A stretch of 64,000 bases of DNA from Marilutibacter spongiae (GCF_014145325.1 NZ_JACHTF010000001.1:276496-340495); one strand, 5' to 3'; positions 24,501-34,144 are shown, numbered from the stretch's first letter. The notes: generated by a model from the letters alone, not told the origin. Numbers and translations are program-made.

Positions 24501-27500
24501 GCCGATCGCGTGGTGGAGTTGCGCGACGCATTGCCGGCCGTGCAGGCGCCCGTGGGCATCGAGACCATCGAGGAACCGGCGACCCCGGCGCTGCCGCCAG
24601 CGGCGGAGCGCGAGCGGACCGGCCACCTGTTGTCCATCGACCTCAGCAGCTTCGTCGGTCACGTGGACGCGGTGCCCTCGCATCTTGGCCGCAGTCCCGA
24701 AGCGATCGCTGCCGAACTCGACGAAGTCGCGCGCATCGAGCGCGAACGCGAAGAGCGGCTGCAGTCGGGTCGCATGGCGCCGCCGCGGGATGCGGCGTCC
24801 GAGGATGCGATCAACCGCGAAGCCGCATTGCTTGAAGCCGAGCGCATCGAGGCCGAACGCGCCGAGGCCGAACGCCTTGCGGCGGAGCGCATCGAAGCCG
24901 AACGCGCCGAGGCCGAACGCCTGGCCGCCGAGCGTGCCGAAGCCGAGCGCGCCGAAGCCGAACGCCTGGCCGCCGAGCGCGCCGAAGCCGAGCGCGCCGA
25001 AGCCGAACGCCTGGCCGCCGAGCGTGCGGAGGCCGAGCGCGCCGAAGCCGAACGCCTGGCCGCCGAGCGTGCGGAGGCCGAACGCGCCGAGGCCGAGCGC
25101 CTGGCCGCCGAGCGTGCGGAGGCCGAGCGCGCCGAAGCCGAACGCCTGGCCGCCGAGCGTGCGGAGGCCGAACGCGCCGAAGCCGAACGCCTGGCCGCCG
25201 AGCGTGCGGAGGCCGAACGCGCCGAAGCCGAACGCCTGGCCGCCGAGCGTGCGGAGGCCGAACGCGCCGAAGCCGAACGCCTTGCCACGGAGCGCGCCGA
25301 AGCCGAGCGCGTGGAAGCCGAACGCCTTGCCACGGAGCATGCGGAAGCCGAGCGCGTGGAGGCCGAACGCCTCGCCGCGGAGCGTGCCGAAGCTGAACGT
25401 CTGGAAGCCGAGCGGGTCCAGGCCGAAGAAGAGGCCGAGTACGCGCGGCTGGAAGCCGAATACGCAGCCAGCGAGCGTGCCGCGGAAGGCGCGGAGGACA
25501 CGGACGGGCCTGAAATCGAGGATGTCGCCGACGCTGCGCCGGCCGATGTCGAACAGGCGTCCGAGCCAGCGCTCGGCCATGCCATCCTCGCCGCGATCAC
25601 GGTCGAGGCCGATCCGGATGCCGACCTCGACCTGACCGACCTCGATCCCGAGCTCGTCGATATCTTCGTCGAGGAAGGCGGCGACCTGCTCGACCATTCC
25701 GACGGCCTGCTGGCGCAGCTGCGCCAGTCCCCCGAGGATCGCGACATCCTCGTCGGCATGCAGCGCGACCTGCATACGCTGAAGGGCGGTGCGCGCATGG
25801 CGGGCATCATGGCGGTCGGCGAACTCGGCCACGTCATGGAGTCGCTGCTCGAGGCCGTCGTCGAACGCCGCGTCGAGCTGGGCCGCGACAGCGTGCCGTT
25901 GCTCGAGCAGGGCTTCGATCGCCTGCATGCGATGGTCACCCGCGTCGGTGAGCGCAGGGCGCTTGCGATGCCCGAGGCGATGATCGCCGAGTTCGAGGCC
26001 CGCGCACGCGGCACCACGACCCTGGTCGAGGCCGACGCTGCTTCCCCGGTCGCCGCTGCGCCCGAGGCCACCCCGTCCGCGGGGGCGAGCGAGCCCGCCC
26101 GCGTCGAGGCGCCCGTCGCGCGCCCGGGCCTGTCGGCGCCTGTCGGCAGCGACACGCGGGTCGACGACGACGACGAGATCATGGTCCGCGCCCCGCAGGA
26201 ACAGGTGCGTATCCGCGCCGACCTGCTGGACCGCCTGGTCAACTACGCCGGCGAAGTCGCGATCTACCGCGCGCGACTGGAGCAGCAGCTGGGTGCGTTC
26301 CGCGGCGCGATCGCGGAAATGGCGCAGACCAACACGCGTATGCGCGACCAGCTGCGCCGCCTCGAGATCGAGACCGAAGCGCAGATCGTCGCGCGCTACC
26401 AGCGCGAGGCCGACAGTGGCGAACCCGCGTTCGATCCGCTGGAGCTGGACCGCTTCTCGACGCTGCAACAGCTGTCGCGCGCGCTCTCGGAGTCCGCGGC
26501 CGACCATGGCAGCCTGCAACAGACCCTCGACGACCTGACCCGCCAGTACGAGACGCTGCTGCTGCAGCAGTCCCGCGTCAGCTCGGAGCTGCAGGAAGGC
26601 CTGATGCGCACCCGCATGGTGCCCATCGACGGCCTGCTGCCGCGCCTGCGCCGCGTGGTGCGCCAGGCTTCCGGCGAACTGGGCAAGCACGTCCAGCTCA
26701 AGCTCGACGGCTCGCAGGGCGAACTGGACCGCAACGTGCTCGAGCGCATGACCGCACCGCTGGAGCACATGCTCCGCAATGCGGTGGCGCACGGCCTGGA
26801 GACGCCCGAAGCGCGTCGCAAGGCCGGCAAGCCCGAGGAAGGCAGCATCCGCATCGCGGTGCGCCGCGAGGGCTCGGAAGTCGTGCTGGTCGTTTCCGAC
26901 GACGGCAGCGGCCTGAACCGCGAGGCCATCCGCAAGCGCGGCCTCGAGCGCGGCCTCATCCGCGAAGGCGCGGTGCTGGGCGACTCCGACCTCGACATGC
27001 TGATCCTGGAGCCCGGTTTCTCTACCGCCAGCGAAGTCAGTCGCCTGGCCGGTCGTGGCGTGGGCATGGACGTCGTGGCCAGCGAGGTCCACCAGCTCGG
27101 CGGCACGCTCGACATCCGGTCCAAGCCGGGCAAGGGCGTGACCTTCACCCTGCGCTTGCCGCAGACGCTCGCGGTGACCCAGGCGGTGTTCGTCAAGATC
27201 GGCGAAACCAGCTTCGCGGTGCCGATCGCCTCCGTCCGCGGCGTCGGTCGCATCAGCCGCGAAGCGCTGGAAGGCCCGTCCCCGAGCTACGAGTACGGCG
27301 GCGAAGACTACGTCGTGCACGATCTTGGCCAGCTGATCGGCCATGCCCCGGCCAAGGCCGAGGGCCAGCTGCAGATGCCGGTCCTGCTGATCCGCTCCGG
27401 CGACCTGCGCGCGGCGGTCTGCGTCGACCAGGTGGTCGGCAACCGCGAGATCGTGGTGAAGTCGGTCGGTCCGCAGGTCGCCTCGGTGCCGGGCATCTTC

Positions 27501-28007
27501 GGCGCGACGATCATGGGTGACGGTCGCGTGGTCGTCATCCTCGACGTCGCTCCGCTGGTGCGCCGCCGCGCGGCCATGCCGGACGATGCCGCGGTCGAGC
27601 CGATGCAGAGCCACGAGCCGCGTCGCGTGCCCCTGGTCATGGTGGTCGACGATTCGGTCACCATGCGCAAGGTCAGCGGTCGCGTCCTTGAGCGCCATGG
27701 GTTCGAGGTCGCCACCGCGAAGGACGGCATCGATGCGCTCGAGCGCATGGCCGAAGTGGTGCCCGACCTGATGCTGCTCGACATCGAGATGCCGCGAATG
27801 GACGGCTACGAACTGGCCACGGAAATGAAGGCCGATTCACGTCTGCGCGACGTGCCGATTGTGATGATCACCTCGCGTACCGGCGACAAGCATCGCCAGC
27901 GTGCGCTTGAAATCGGCGTCAACCGCTACCTGGGCAAGCCGTACCAGGAGCCGGAACTGATGCGCAACGTGTATGAACTGCTCGGGATCGAACAAGAGAA
28001 TGACTGA
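21576..28007 (+). CDS. chpA: Hybrid chemotaxis histidine kinase ChpA of the Pil-Chp system
   Basis: A 2,143-residue CheA-type kinase that receives signals from PilJ and phosphorylates PilG and PilH. Five Hpt-like modules can be seen: H52-Q-V-H-G, a His-less D478-E-V-G-G, canonical H701-T-L-K-G, H905-T-L-N-G (Lys replaced by Asn), and canonical H1400-T-L-K-G. Between the last two lies a 12-copy 15-residue repeat (residues 1089-1268) of Glu/Arg/Ala helix. Then follow the dimerisation helices (about 1548-1700), the HATPase core ([35 protein letters not shown]), a CheW-like regulatory domain and a C-terminal receiver with D2069 in [11 protein letters not shown]. The start ATG at 21576 overlaps a small upstream frame. 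The stop overlaps the next gene by 8 bp. Confidence 0.96.
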   Translation: MTVMSDAIDTTTLGWIKPELDQTLQQARDEIEAFAENKGDTARMRACAAHLHQVHGTLRMVELYAPAMVAEEMERLSLALLHGEIENRDEACAVLMRGAVQLPDYLERLQGGHRDIPIVLLPLLNELRAMRGEVGLNESVLFAPNLDRPLPSDLPASLPANAKAGSTASAHLAALRKALNDWPEHAGPADPAALVSAIDGLLSDVAVEPLRRMLWVAQCVAEALRDNAMPATRALRHAFGGVEREARQMLEGDDFSGPRSGPAAEPTRQLLYHVAHSAGGHPALDTLRETFNLDAQMPSESEVEHARGSLSGRNRELLDTVSAAIKEDLLRVKDALDLHLRTQQDDVGGLAQQVDVLTRVSDTLGMLGLGMARNVVVQHRDILRDIVNGLKPADEGALLDVAGALLYVDASLDDQVSRLGHQSTEQEGSLLASESRKVLDVVVREAIANFGDARQSFVAFVETNWDHDELAEVPRLLDEVGGAMRILELELPGEYLRGIKRYTEVELIGRRKVPTGSQLDTLADSLASLEYYLEAVREQRPNRERILDIARQSLESLGYWPVPSTADHVVAGDLPGAMRIDDDTREAVSRALGELERAPAHTAGTPGAPAAASGSPDTPAMAPAPADTAAPAEHVAAHSPVADAGVASAGFEHSDDIDDDIREVFLEEVEEEIANLGNLLPTWYEQPGDKEKLRPIRRVFHTLKGSGRLVGARTLGEFSWKIESMLNRVLDTDNGREASPAVVSVVEHAFAVLPQLRDALQGGAVVTADLPGLEAIADRVAAGEEVFYTAPEVPTQAAAAEAPASVPEPPPEIETQPDAVSPVEDVEVEAGEPETTVIDEVAGTEPEHEPAKEPEPAGIPASVDPVLLEILDAEVTGHLATIEDWIASAQVVPQHVNDGLQRAIHTLNGAFAMTEVPVITEITAPAEGYVKRLLVSGAPVNAEGVATLAAVAHAIRSTLEALKTPAPRIPAFEGLADRVVELRDALPAVQAPVGIETIEEPATPALPPAAERERTGHLLSIDLSSFVGHVDAVPSHLGRSPEAIAAELDEVARIEREREERLQSGRMAPPRDAASEDAINREAALLEAERIEAERAEAERLAAERIEAERAEAERLAAERAEAERAEAERLAAERAEAERAEAERLAAERAEAERAEAERLAAERAEAERAEAERLAAERAEAERAEAERLAAERAEAERAEAERLAAERAEAERAEAERLAAERAEAERAEAERLATERAEAERVEAERLATEHAEAERVEAERLAAERAEAERLEAERVQAEEEAEYARLEAEYAASERAAEGAEDTDGPEIEDVADAAPADVEQASEPALGHAILAAITVEADPDADLDLTDLDPELVDIFVEEGGDLLDHSDGLLAQLRQSPEDRDILVGMQRDLHTLKGGARMAGIMAVGELGHVMESLLEAVVERRVELGRDSVPLLEQGFDRLHAMVTRVGERRALAMPEAMIAEFEARARGTTTLVEADAASPVAAAPEATPSAGASEPARVEAPVARPGLSAPVGSDTRVDDDDEIMVRAPQEQVRIRADLLDRLVNYAGEVAIYRARLEQQLGAFRGAIAEMAQTNTRMRDQLRRLEIETEAQIVARYQREADSGEPAFDPLELDRFSTLQQLSRALSESAADHGSLQQTLDDLTRQYETLLLQQSRVSSELQEGLMRTRMVPIDGLLPRLRRVVRQASGELGKHVQLKLDGSQGELDRNVLERMTAPLEHMLRNAVAHGLETPEARRKAGKPEEGSIRIAVRREGSEVVLVVSDDGSGLNREAIRKRGLERGLIREGAVLGDSDLDMLILEPGFSTASEVSRLAGRGVGMDVVASEVHQLGGTLDIRSKPGKGVTFTLRLPQTLAVTQAVFVKIGETSFAVPIASVRGVGRISREALEGPSPSYEYGGEDYVVHDLGQLIGHAPAKAEGQLQMPVLLIRSGDLRAAVCVDQVVGNREIVVKSVGPQVASVPGIFGATIMGDGRVVVILDVAPLVRRRAAMPDDAAVEPMQSHEPRRVPLVMVVDDSVTMRKVSGRVLERHGFEVATAKDGIDALERMAEVVPDLMLLDIEMPRMDGYELATEMKADSRLRDVPIVMITSRTGDKHRQRALEIGVNRYLGKPYQEPELMRNVYELLGIEQEND
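24840..25379 (+). repeat. 12-copy 45-bp in-frame tandem repeat inside chpA
   Basis: Period exactly 45 bp. The Leu-Ala-Ala part of each unit begins at 24876, 24921, 24966, 25011, 25056, 25101, 25146, 25191, 25236, 25281, 25326 and 25371. The encoded unit is [15 protein letters not shown] with minor changes (Ile or Val for Ala at position 3, Thr for Ala at 14). Eight central copies share CTGGCCGCC and differ only by silent third-base changes. The product should be a long Glu/Arg-rich single helix or coiled coil. Units are multiples of three, so gain or loss of copies keeps the frame. Confidence 0.95.
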
Positions 28008-29736
28008 AACCGCCCGTCGCGTAGCCCTGCTGGTCCGTCCCGGCGTTGCCGGTGACCGCCTGCGCGAACTGCTGGCCGAGGCCGGCATCGAAAGCGTCCT
28101 GCAGGGCGATCCGACCGAACTGGCGGCCGAGGCGCTCGCCGAGTCCGGACCACAGGTGGTGCTGGTCGCGCTCGATCCGGAGACCGAGGACGCGCTGGAG
28201 CGGTTCGATTCCGTGCTCGGCAACCCCGACGTCGACGTGATCTACGAGGAAGCCGAGCTGGCCGCGGTACGCGAAGGCTGGGAGCAGGCGCGCTGGAAGC
28301 GGCACCTGCTGGCGAAGCTGCAGGGCCATGACCGCGTCCTGCCGCCGCGCCCCGATGGCAGCGCGGATGCCGACCCGGTGGCGCTGCAACTGCACAGCGT
28401 GCGCGATGTCAGCGACCAGGACCTGCAGGACTTCGATCCCGAACTGGCGTCTGCCGACACGGCGCCGGAGATGCCCGGCGATCCCGAGCCGTCGACGATG
28501 CCTGGCGATGCGCTGTCGCTCGACGAAGACACCGTGGACGACGGGACGACCCAGGTCGACGCCGATGCAGGCGGCGAACTGGCCTTCGAGACGGAGGCCC
28601 CCGGGAACGACGATGGCGCCCCCCTGACGCTGGAAGGCGATGTCTCCGGTTTCGAGATCACCCTGGACGACGCGGACGGACAGGCGGCGTCGTTCGAGAC
28701 CGCCGGACCGGCGATCGACGACGCGCGTGTCGTGGAAGCGGCCGGGCCGGGCGACACGGGCGAGACCATCGAGCTCGACGTCGCCGACTTCCAGTTCTCG
28801 GCCAGCAGTTTCGACCCGGCACTCGCCGAAGCCGAGGAAGCCGCCGGCAATGGCGACAGCTCGGGTTTCGAGATCACCTTCACGCTCGACGAAGAGGGTC
28901 CCTCGACGTCTGCGCGCGACGGCGACGGCGGACTGGAAGCGCACCTGGAGAGCCTGATCCGGGCGTCTTCGGAAGATGCGCCCGCTCCGGCCGCGCAGGA
29001 CGCAGCGGCGACCGCACCGGGCGACCCGGCGCCGCAGCCGCCGCCGCTCCCGCCCAAGGGCTCGAGCTTCGGCGAACTGAGCCTGGACGATGGCGATGGC
29101 ACGTACGCGGCGCCGCAGACGCGGGCGGCCGACGACCGCTTCGGCCGTGACCTGGCCGATCTCGATCAACGCATCGCCTCGCTCGAACTGGTCGACGACA
29201 ACGCCGAGCGCGGCGGCGGCGTACCCGGCGCCGTGCTCGTGATGGCCGGCATCGGCGGTCCCGATGCCGTCCGCCAGCTCCTGGGCGCGCTCCCCAACGA
29301 CTTCCCGCGGCCGGTACTCGTCCAGCAGCGCCTCGATGGCGGGCGCTACGACCGCCTGGTGGCGCAGATGCAGCGCGCGACGACGCTGCCCGTCGAACTG
29401 GCCGAGCCGGGCCAGTCCGCGCGGCCCGGCGTGGTCTACATGCTGCCGGCGGGACTGGGCATCCAGTCGGGCGCCGAGGGCATGGGCTTCGTGGCCGAGG
29501 GCGAGATCCTCGCCGCCCTGCCGGCCGCCGACAGTGCGGTGGTCCTGCTCAGCGGCAGCGATCCGGCCGACGTCGACCAGGCGCTCAAGCACCGGGCCGG
29601 CGGGGCGCTGGTGGCGGGTCAATCCGCCGAAGGCTGTTACGACGCATCGGCCTCCGACCAACTGGTGGCGCGGGGCGGTGAATCCGGCCAGCCGGCCGAA
29701 CTCGCACTACGCCTGGCCGAGCGCTGGCTCGCCTGA
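28000..29736 (+). CDS. chpB: CheB-like protein ChpB with a degenerate methylesterase site
   Basis: A 578-residue protein whose position after chpA and whose C-terminal fold match ChpB, the receptor methylesterase of the Pil-Chp system. N-terminal residues 1-110 look like a receiver-type fold without an obvious phosphoacceptor; about 110-400 is an acidic, low-complexity linker; 405-578 resembles the CheB catalytic domain. The catalytic residues appear lost: the ASTGG nucleophile motif reads A416-G-I-G-G (Ser to Gly417), the QHM motif reads Q443-R-L (His to Arg444), and GMGxDG reads GSDPAD (Asp not in place). It is therefore probably not an active esterase. The start ATG overlaps the chpA end by 8 bp. 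Confidence 0.82.
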   Translation: MTETARRVALLVRPGVAGDRLRELLAEAGIESVLQGDPTELAAEALAESGPQVVLVALDPETEDALERFDSVLGNPDVDVIYEEAELAAVREGWEQARWKRHLLAKLQGHDRVLPPRPDGSADADPVALQLHSVRDVSDQDLQDFDPELASADTAPEMPGDPEPSTMPGDALSLDEDTVDDGTTQVDADAGGELAFETEAPGNDDGAPLTLEGDVSGFEITLDDADGQAASFETAGPAIDDARVVEAAGPGDTGETIELDVADFQFSASSFDPALAEAEEAAGNGDSSGFEITFTLDEEGPSTSARDGDGGLEAHLESLIRASSEDAPAPAAQDAAATAPGDPAPQPPPLPPKGSSFGELSLDDGDGTYAAPQTRAADDRFGRDLADLDQRIASLELVDDNAERGGGVPGAVLVMAGIGGPDAVRQLLGALPNDFPRPVLVQQRLDGGRYDRLVAQMQRATTLPVELAEPGQSARPGVVYMLPAGLGIQSGAEGMGFVAEGEILAALPAADSAVVLLSGSDPADVDQALKHRAGGALVAGQSAEGCYDASASDQLVARGGESGQPAELALRLAERWLA

Positions 29737-29747
29737 GGAATTCCGCC

Positions 29748-30245
29748 ATGTCCCAGACTCCTTTCCATTCGAGCGAAGAACGCAGCGTCCGCGACATCCG
29801 CGGCGTGCTCATCCAGGTCGCGGGCGCGCGACTGATCCTGCCCAACGCGACGATCGCCGAAGTGCTCTCGTACGCCGCGCCGGAACCCTTCGCCAACGCA
29901 CCCGATTGGTTGCTGGGACGGATCCGCTGGCACGGTTGGCAGGTTCCGCTGGTGGCCTTCTCGCAGCTGGCGGGCATCGACCAGGACAAGCCCGGACTGG
30001 GTAGCAAGGTCGTCGTGCTCAAGGCGCTGGGCGGCAATCCCCGCGCGCCGTACTTCGCCATCCTGACGCAGGGCTTCCCTCGTCTGGTGACCGTGGCCGA
30101 CACCGGCATCGTGCTCGACGAGGACCAGGGCGAACTGCCTGCCGCCGTACACGCCCGCGTGGTCCACAACGACGACCTCGCCTTGCTGCCGGACCTGCAG
30201 TCGCTCGAGACCCGGATCGTGGACGCCATCGCCGAAGCGGCTTGA
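29748..30245 (+). CDS. chpC: CheW-like adaptor ChpC
   Basis: A 165-residue protein with the CheW fold: RGVLIQVAGARLILPNATIAEVL, the PDWLLGRIRWHGWQVPLVAFSQL central segment (equivalent to the GLxNxRGxxxPVxDL region of CheW), and ARVVHNDDLALLPDLQSLE near the C-terminus. In Pseudomonas ChpC is a second CheW that can connect other receptors to ChpA. It starts 11 bp after the chpB-like gene (GAGGAATTCCGCC precedes the ATG). Its stop TGA overlaps the TTG start of the following membrane protein. Confidence 0.9.
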   Translation: MSQTPFHSSEERSVRDIRGVLIQVAGARLILPNATIAEVLSYAAPEPFANAPDWLLGRIRWHGWQVPLVAFSQLAGIDQDKPGLGSKVVVLKALGGNPRAPYFAILTQGFPRLVTVADTGIVLDEDQGELPAAVHARVVHNDDLALLPDLQSLETRIVDAIAEAA

Positions 30246-31339
30246 ACGCCGCCGCATTGGCCGGTGGGGGCGGCCCCGGAGGCCGGTTGGCATCGGTCGA
30301 CGCCCTGCGCGGCGTCACCGTGGCAGCCATGCTGCTGGTCAACAATCCCGGCGACTGGGGCCACGTGTATGCCCCCCTGCTGCATGCGGACTGGCACGGC
30401 TTCACCCCCACGGACCTGATCTTCCCGCTGTTCCTGTTCATCGTCGGCGTATCGATCAGCCTTGGGCTGGGCCGCCCGCTCGAGCAGGGGCGTCCGGCAT
30501 CGCAGTTCCTTCGCCCCGTCGTGTCGCGTGCCGCGCGCATCATCGGGCTCGGCCTGCTGTTGCACCTGTGCGCCTACTGGGCCTTCGACCTCGCGCACTA
30601 CCGGGTCATGGGCGTGTTGCAGCGCATTGGCCTGTGCTACCTGTTCGCGGCCCTGGCGATGCTCTACCTGTCGGCGCGCCAGCAGTGGATCGTGGTCGGC
30701 GCGCTGCTCCCGGGCTACTGGGCGCTGCTCGCCGCTGGCGGCACGCTGGACCCATGGACCAATGCCGCCAGCCGCTTCGACACCTGGGCGCTGGGCGTTC
30801 ACTGCTACCTCTACGATCCGGCCACGGGCCTGGGCCACGACCCCGAGGGCCTGGCCAGCAGCCTCGGCGCGCTCGCGACGACCGTGCTGGGCCTGCGTGC
30901 CGGCGACGCGCTTCGCCACGGTCGGCGACGGGCGCTGCTGCTGGGCGCCGCGGGCGCGATGGTGCTGGCGCTGGCCTGGCAGCTCGCGCTGCCGATCAAC
31001 AAGAACCTGTGGACGCCCTCGTACGTGCTGTGGAGCGGCGGACTGGCCTGCGCCCTGCTGTTGCTCGCCCATGAAGCGGTCGATCGCCGCGGCTGGCCGG
31101 CCTGGGGGCGCGCCTTCGGTGTCAATGCGATCGCGGCCTACGCCGGCTCGGCCTTCATGTTGTACGCGCTGGTCGCCCTGGGCGGTCTCGATCCCCTCTA
31201 CCAGCATGGCTTCGCGAACTGGATGACGCCGCGCTTCGGGCCTTACGTGCCGTCGCTGGCCTACGCCCTGGCCTTCGTCGCGCTCTGGTGGGGGGTGGTG
31301 CGGGTCCTCGACGCGCGCGGCATCCATTTCAAGGTCTGA
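30242..31339 (+). CDS. Heparan-alpha-glucosaminide N-acetyltransferase-like membrane protein (DUF5009/NagX type)
   Basis: A 365-residue polytopic inner-membrane protein with about ten hydrophobic helices. The start contains the family signature SVDALRGVTVAAMLLVNNPG, then FTPTDLIFPLFLFIVGVSIS, MGVLQRIGLCYL and near the end INKNLWTPSYVLWSGGLA, all characteristic of the HGSNAT/NagX group that moves acetyl groups across membranes to sugars. The start is the TTG at 30242, overlapping the chpC stop (TTGA); no ATG precedes the signature. In other bacteria relatives sit in N-acetylglucosamine or chitin-use clusters, whereas here the gene is translationally coupled to chemosensory genes. The substrate is unknown. 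Confidence 0.88.
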   Translation: MNAAALAGGGGPGGRLASVDALRGVTVAAMLLVNNPGDWGHVYAPLLHADWHGFTPTDLIFPLFLFIVGVSISLGLGRPLEQGRPASQFLRPVVSRAARIIGLGLLLHLCAYWAFDLAHYRVMGVLQRIGLCYLFAALAMLYLSARQQWIVVGALLPGYWALLAAGGTLDPWTNAASRFDTWALGVHCYLYDPATGLGHDPEGLASSLGALATTVLGLRAGDALRHGRRRALLLGAAGAMVLALAWQLALPINKNLWTPSYVLWSGGLACALLLLAHEAVDRRGWPAWGRAFGVNAIAAYAGSAFMLYALVALGGLDPLYQHGFANWMTPRFGPYVPSLAYALAFVALWWGVVRVLDARGIHFKV

Positions 31340-31340
31340 C

Positions 31341-31360
31341 GTCGCCCCCGTTCCGGGGAC
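31341..31360. terminator. Small inverted repeat between convergent genes
   Basis: CCCCG (31346-31350) and CGGGG (31354-31358) with a 3-nt loop, flanked by GTC and GAC, in the 29-bp gap between the stops of the acetyltransferase-like gene and rsmE. It is a plausible bidirectional terminator with a short stem and no T-tract. Confidence 0.3.
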
Positions 31361-31368
31361 ACGCCGCG

Positions 31369-32106
31369 TCAGGCGAAGTCGCCGAAGCGCGCCTGCAACG
31401 CGGACAGCACCGCCAGGCCCGCGGTTTCGGTGCGCAGCACGCGTGGCCCGAGCCGCATGCCGGTGAAACCCGCTGCGCGCAGTTGTTCCAGGTCCTGGGG
31501 CGACCAGCCGCCCTCCGGGCCGATCGCCACGACCACGGGCTGTCCGGGACCAACCTCCAGCTGGCCCAGCGCGTGCGTGCCGTCCGGGTCGAGCGTCAGG
31601 CGCAACGGCGTTGGGGGCAAGGCCGCCAGTGCCAGCGGCAGCGGCAGGGGCGCTTCCACCGCCGGCACGCGCGCGCGTCCGCTCTGTTCGCACGCCGACA
31701 CGACGACGCTGCGCCAGTGCGCCAGGCGCTTGTCCGCCCGCGCGCCTTCCAGGCGGACCTCGCTGCGTTGCGACCAGGCCGGATGCACGGCATCGACCCC
31801 CAGTTCGGTGGCCTTCTGGAGCACCAGGTCCATTTTTTCGCCGCGGGCGACGCTCTGCAGCAACACCACCGGCAAGGGCGACTCCTTGTCGACGTGCACG
31901 CCCTCGCCGATTTCCACCCGGACATGGCGTTTGCCGACCTCGACCAGGCGGGCCGGATGGTCGTGGCCGTCGCCGTTGAACACGATGCAGGTGTCGCCGA
32001 CGCCCAGGCGCAGGACCCGGGCGAGGTGCCCGGCGGGACCTTCGGGCAGGTCGAGCGCCTGCCCGGCAACCAGCGGCAGCGCCACGTGGACGCGGGTGAG
32101 CCTCAT
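31369..32106 (-). CDS. rsmE: 16S rRNA m3U1498 methyltransferase RsmE
   Basis: A 245-residue SPOUT-class methyltransferase that uses SAM to methylate N3 of U1498 in 16S rRNA. It shows the N-terminal PUA-like domain (HLARVLRLGVGDTCIVFNGDG), the catalytic-domain motifs LLQSVARGEKMDLVLQKATELGV and RSEVRLE, and the knotted SAM site IGPEGGWSPQDLE and LGPRVLRTETAGL. The start ATG at 32106 overlaps the bioA stop (ATGA), so translation is coupled to bioA. The same bioA-rsmE neighbourhood follows the Pil-Chp genes in Pseudomonas. Confidence 0.96.
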   Translation of the reverse strand: MRLTRVHVALPLVAGQALDLPEGPAGHLARVLRLGVGDTCIVFNGDGHDHPARLVEVGKRHVRVEIGEGVHVDKESPLPVVLLQSVARGEKMDLVLQKATELGVDAVHPAWSQRSEVRLEGARADKRLAHWRSVVVSACEQSGRARVPAVEAPLPLPLALAALPPTPLRLTLDPDGTHALGQLEVGPGQPVVVAIGPEGGWSPQDLEQLRAAGFTGMRLGPRVLRTETAGLAVLSALQARFGDFA

Positions 32107-33524
32107 GCCATCGCCTCGCCGGTGGCGATCTCGATGACCTCGGCAGTGGTCCTCGCCAGCAGGTCCAGGGCCTCGTCGTCCACGCAGTACGGCGGCATCC
32201 AGTACAGCACGTCGCCGAGCGGCCTCAGCAGCACGCCGCGCTCCAGCGCGGCCCGATAGGCTCGCAGGCCCACGCGCGATGCCGGGTCGAACGGCGTGCC
32301 GCGGTTGCCGTCGCGGGTGAGTTCGAATGCCAGGACCATGCCCGCCTGGCGCAGGTCGGCCACGTGGCGGTGCTCGCCGATCGGCGCCGCCAGCCGCGCC
32401 ATGGCCGCGGCGGTGTCGCGGTTGCGCGCCACCACACGGTCCTGCTCGAAGATCCCGAGCGTCGCCAGCGCCGCGGCGCAGGCAAGCGGATTGCCGGTGT
32501 AGCTGTGCGAATGCAGGAAGGCCTTCTCGCGCGAGTCGTCGAGGAAGCCTTCGTATACCGCCTCGGTGGTCAGGACCGCCGCCAGCGGCAGCGAGCCGCC
32601 CGTCAGGCCCTTGGACAGGCAGAGGAAGTCGGGGGCCACGCCGGACTGTTCGCTCGCGAACAGCGTGCCCGTGCGGCCGAAGCCCACCGCGATCTCGTCG
32701 GCGATCAGGAACACGCCATGGGCGTCGCACAGCTCGCGTGCCAGGCGCAGATAGAGTGGATCGTGCATGCGCATGCCGCCGGCGCACTGCAGCCGTGGCT
32801 CCAGGATCAACGCGCAGACCTCGCCCGCATGCCGCTCGAGCAGCTCGCCCAGGGCGGCGGCGGCACGTCGTGCGCGTGCCTGCGGCGACTCGCCCGGCTC
32901 GCACAGGTAGGCATCCGGGGAGGGCGCGAAGATCGCTTCCGTCAGCAGGGGCGCATAGACCCGTCGATACAGCGGGATGTCGCCGACTGCGAGCGCGCCG
33001 AGGGTTTCGCCATGATAGCCGCCTTCCAGCGCGATGAACTTGTCGCGTCCCTCGATGCCGCGGTTGCGGAACCAGTGGAAGGCCATCTTCAGGGCGACCT
33101 CCACGCCGGCCGAGCCGTTGTCGGCGTAGAAGACCTTGTTGAAGGGCGCGCGGCCGGGCTCGCGCGGCGCGATCGCAAGCAGGCGCTCGGCCAGCTCGAC
33201 GGCGGGCGCATGCGAACAACCCGCCAGGATCACGTGCTGGAGCTCGCTGGCCTGCCTGGCGATCGCCGCCGCGATGCGTGGCTCGGCATGGCCGAACAGG
33301 TTGACCCACCAGCTGCTGACGGCATCCAGGTAGCGATTGCCGTCGCGGCCGACGAGCCAGGGGCCTTCCCCGCGCTCGATCGGCAGCAGTGGCAGGGTGT
33401 CGGGATGCTCGCGCATCTGCGTGCAGGGATGCCAGAGCACGGCGAGGTCGCGCTCGCGCCAGCGGTCGGCGCTCGAAGCCCCGCCCTCTGCTAGCATCAG
33501 CGGATCGTGAATCGACTTGTCCAT
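32103..33524 (-). CDS. bioA: Adenosylmethionine-8-amino-7-oxononanoate aminotransferase BioA
   Basis: A 473-residue class III PLP aminotransferase of biotin synthesis. It converts 8-amino-7-oxononanoate to 7,8-diaminononanoate with SAM as amino donor. Diagnostic pieces are WHPCTQM near the N-terminus, SSWWVNLFGH, FYADNGSAGVEVALKM, LEGGYHGETLGALAVGD, LIADEIAVGFGRTGTLFA and the PLP-binding K305 in LSKGLTGGSLPLAA. Somewhat longer than E. coli BioA (429). A GGGGGA ribosome site precedes the ATG. It is divergent from nudE across 68 bp. Other biotin genes are not in the window. Confidence 0.95.
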   Translation of the reverse strand: MDKSIHDPLMLAEGGASSADRWRERDLAVLWHPCTQMREHPDTLPLLPIERGEGPWLVGRDGNRYLDAVSSWWVNLFGHAEPRIAAAIARQASELQHVILAGCSHAPAVELAERLLAIAPREPGRAPFNKVFYADNGSAGVEVALKMAFHWFRNRGIEGRDKFIALEGGYHGETLGALAVGDIPLYRRVYAPLLTEAIFAPSPDAYLCEPGESPQARARRAAAALGELLERHAGEVCALILEPRLQCAGGMRMHDPLYLRLARELCDAHGVFLIADEIAVGFGRTGTLFASEQSGVAPDFLCLSKGLTGGSLPLAAVLTTEAVYEGFLDDSREKAFLHSHSYTGNPLACAAALATLGIFEQDRVVARNRDTAAAMARLAAPIGEHRHVADLRQAGMVLAFELTRDGNRGTPFDPASRVGLRAYRAALERGVLLRPLGDVLYWMPPYCVDDEALDLLARTTAEVIEIATGEAMA

Positions 33525-33592
33525 TCCCCCATTATCGTGCCTGCAGCGATTTTTCTCTTCCCCATGGCGCCGGCATGGCCGGGAGCGCCGCG

Positions 33593-34144
33593 ATGAGCCC
33601 GCGCCTGCCGACCATCCACGGCATCACCGAGCACGAGGCCGGTCCCTACCGCCTGGAGCGGCTCGACCTGGAGTTCTCCAATGGCGAGCGCCGGCGCTAC
33701 GAGCGGCTGCACAACCGCGGCCATGGCGCGGTGGCGGTCGTCCCGCTGATCGACGAGGACACGGTCCTGCTGGTCCGCGAGTACGCCGCCGGGATGCACC
33801 GCTACGAACTGGGCCTGGTCAAGGGGCGGATCGACGCGGGCGAGTCCGCGCTGGAGGCGGCCGACCGCGAACTCAAGGAGGAGGCCGGCTACGGCGCGCG
33901 CGACCTGAAGGTGCTGCGCGCACTGACCCTGGCCCCGACCTACATGAGCCACGAAACCCAGCTGGTGATCGCCCGCGACCTGTATCCCGAGCGGCTGCCC
34001 GGCGACGAGCCCGAAGCGCTGGAGGTCGTGCCGTGGAAGCTGGACGCGCTGGACCAGCTGATCCTGCGCGAGGACTTTTCCGAAGGCCGCTCCATCGCGG
34101 CGTTGTTCATTGCCCGCGAATGGCTCAGGACCCAGGCCCGATGA
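33593..34144 (+). CDS. nudE: ADP compounds hydrolase NudE (Nudix)
   Basis: A 183-residue Nudix hydrolase. The Nudix box is complete: G-R-I-D-A-G-E followed by REL-KEEAGY. The flanking LLVREYAAGMHRYELGLVKG and the TLAPTYMSHETQLVIARDLYP segment match NudE, which cleaves ADP-ribose, Ap3A and NADH-type substrates. I chose the ATG at 33593, with GGGAG 7-8 bp upstream; an in-frame ATG at 33575 would add six residues. It heads a five-gene run and its stop overlaps the cysQ ATG. The nudE-cysQ pairing is common in this group. Confidence 0.93.
   Translation: MSPRLPTIHGITEHEAGPYRLERLDLEFSNGERRRYERLHNRGHGAVAVVPLIDEDTVLLVREYAAGMHRYELGLVKGRIDAGESALEAADRELKEEAGYGARDLKVLRALTLAPTYMSHETQLVIARDLYPERLPGDEPEALEVVPWKLDALDQLILREDFSEGRSIAALFIAREWLRTQAR

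Noticed and set aside
24840..25379. CRISPR array or mobile repeat
   Set aside because: Units are contiguous, in frame and without spacers; they encode a helical protein segment.
21141..27698. Very long open frame (about 2,185 codons) antisense to pilJ and chpA
   Set aside because: It mirrors the codon bias and repeats of chpA: high G+C leaves few stops on the opposite strand. The translation has no recognisable domain, and no ribosome site or promoter suits it.
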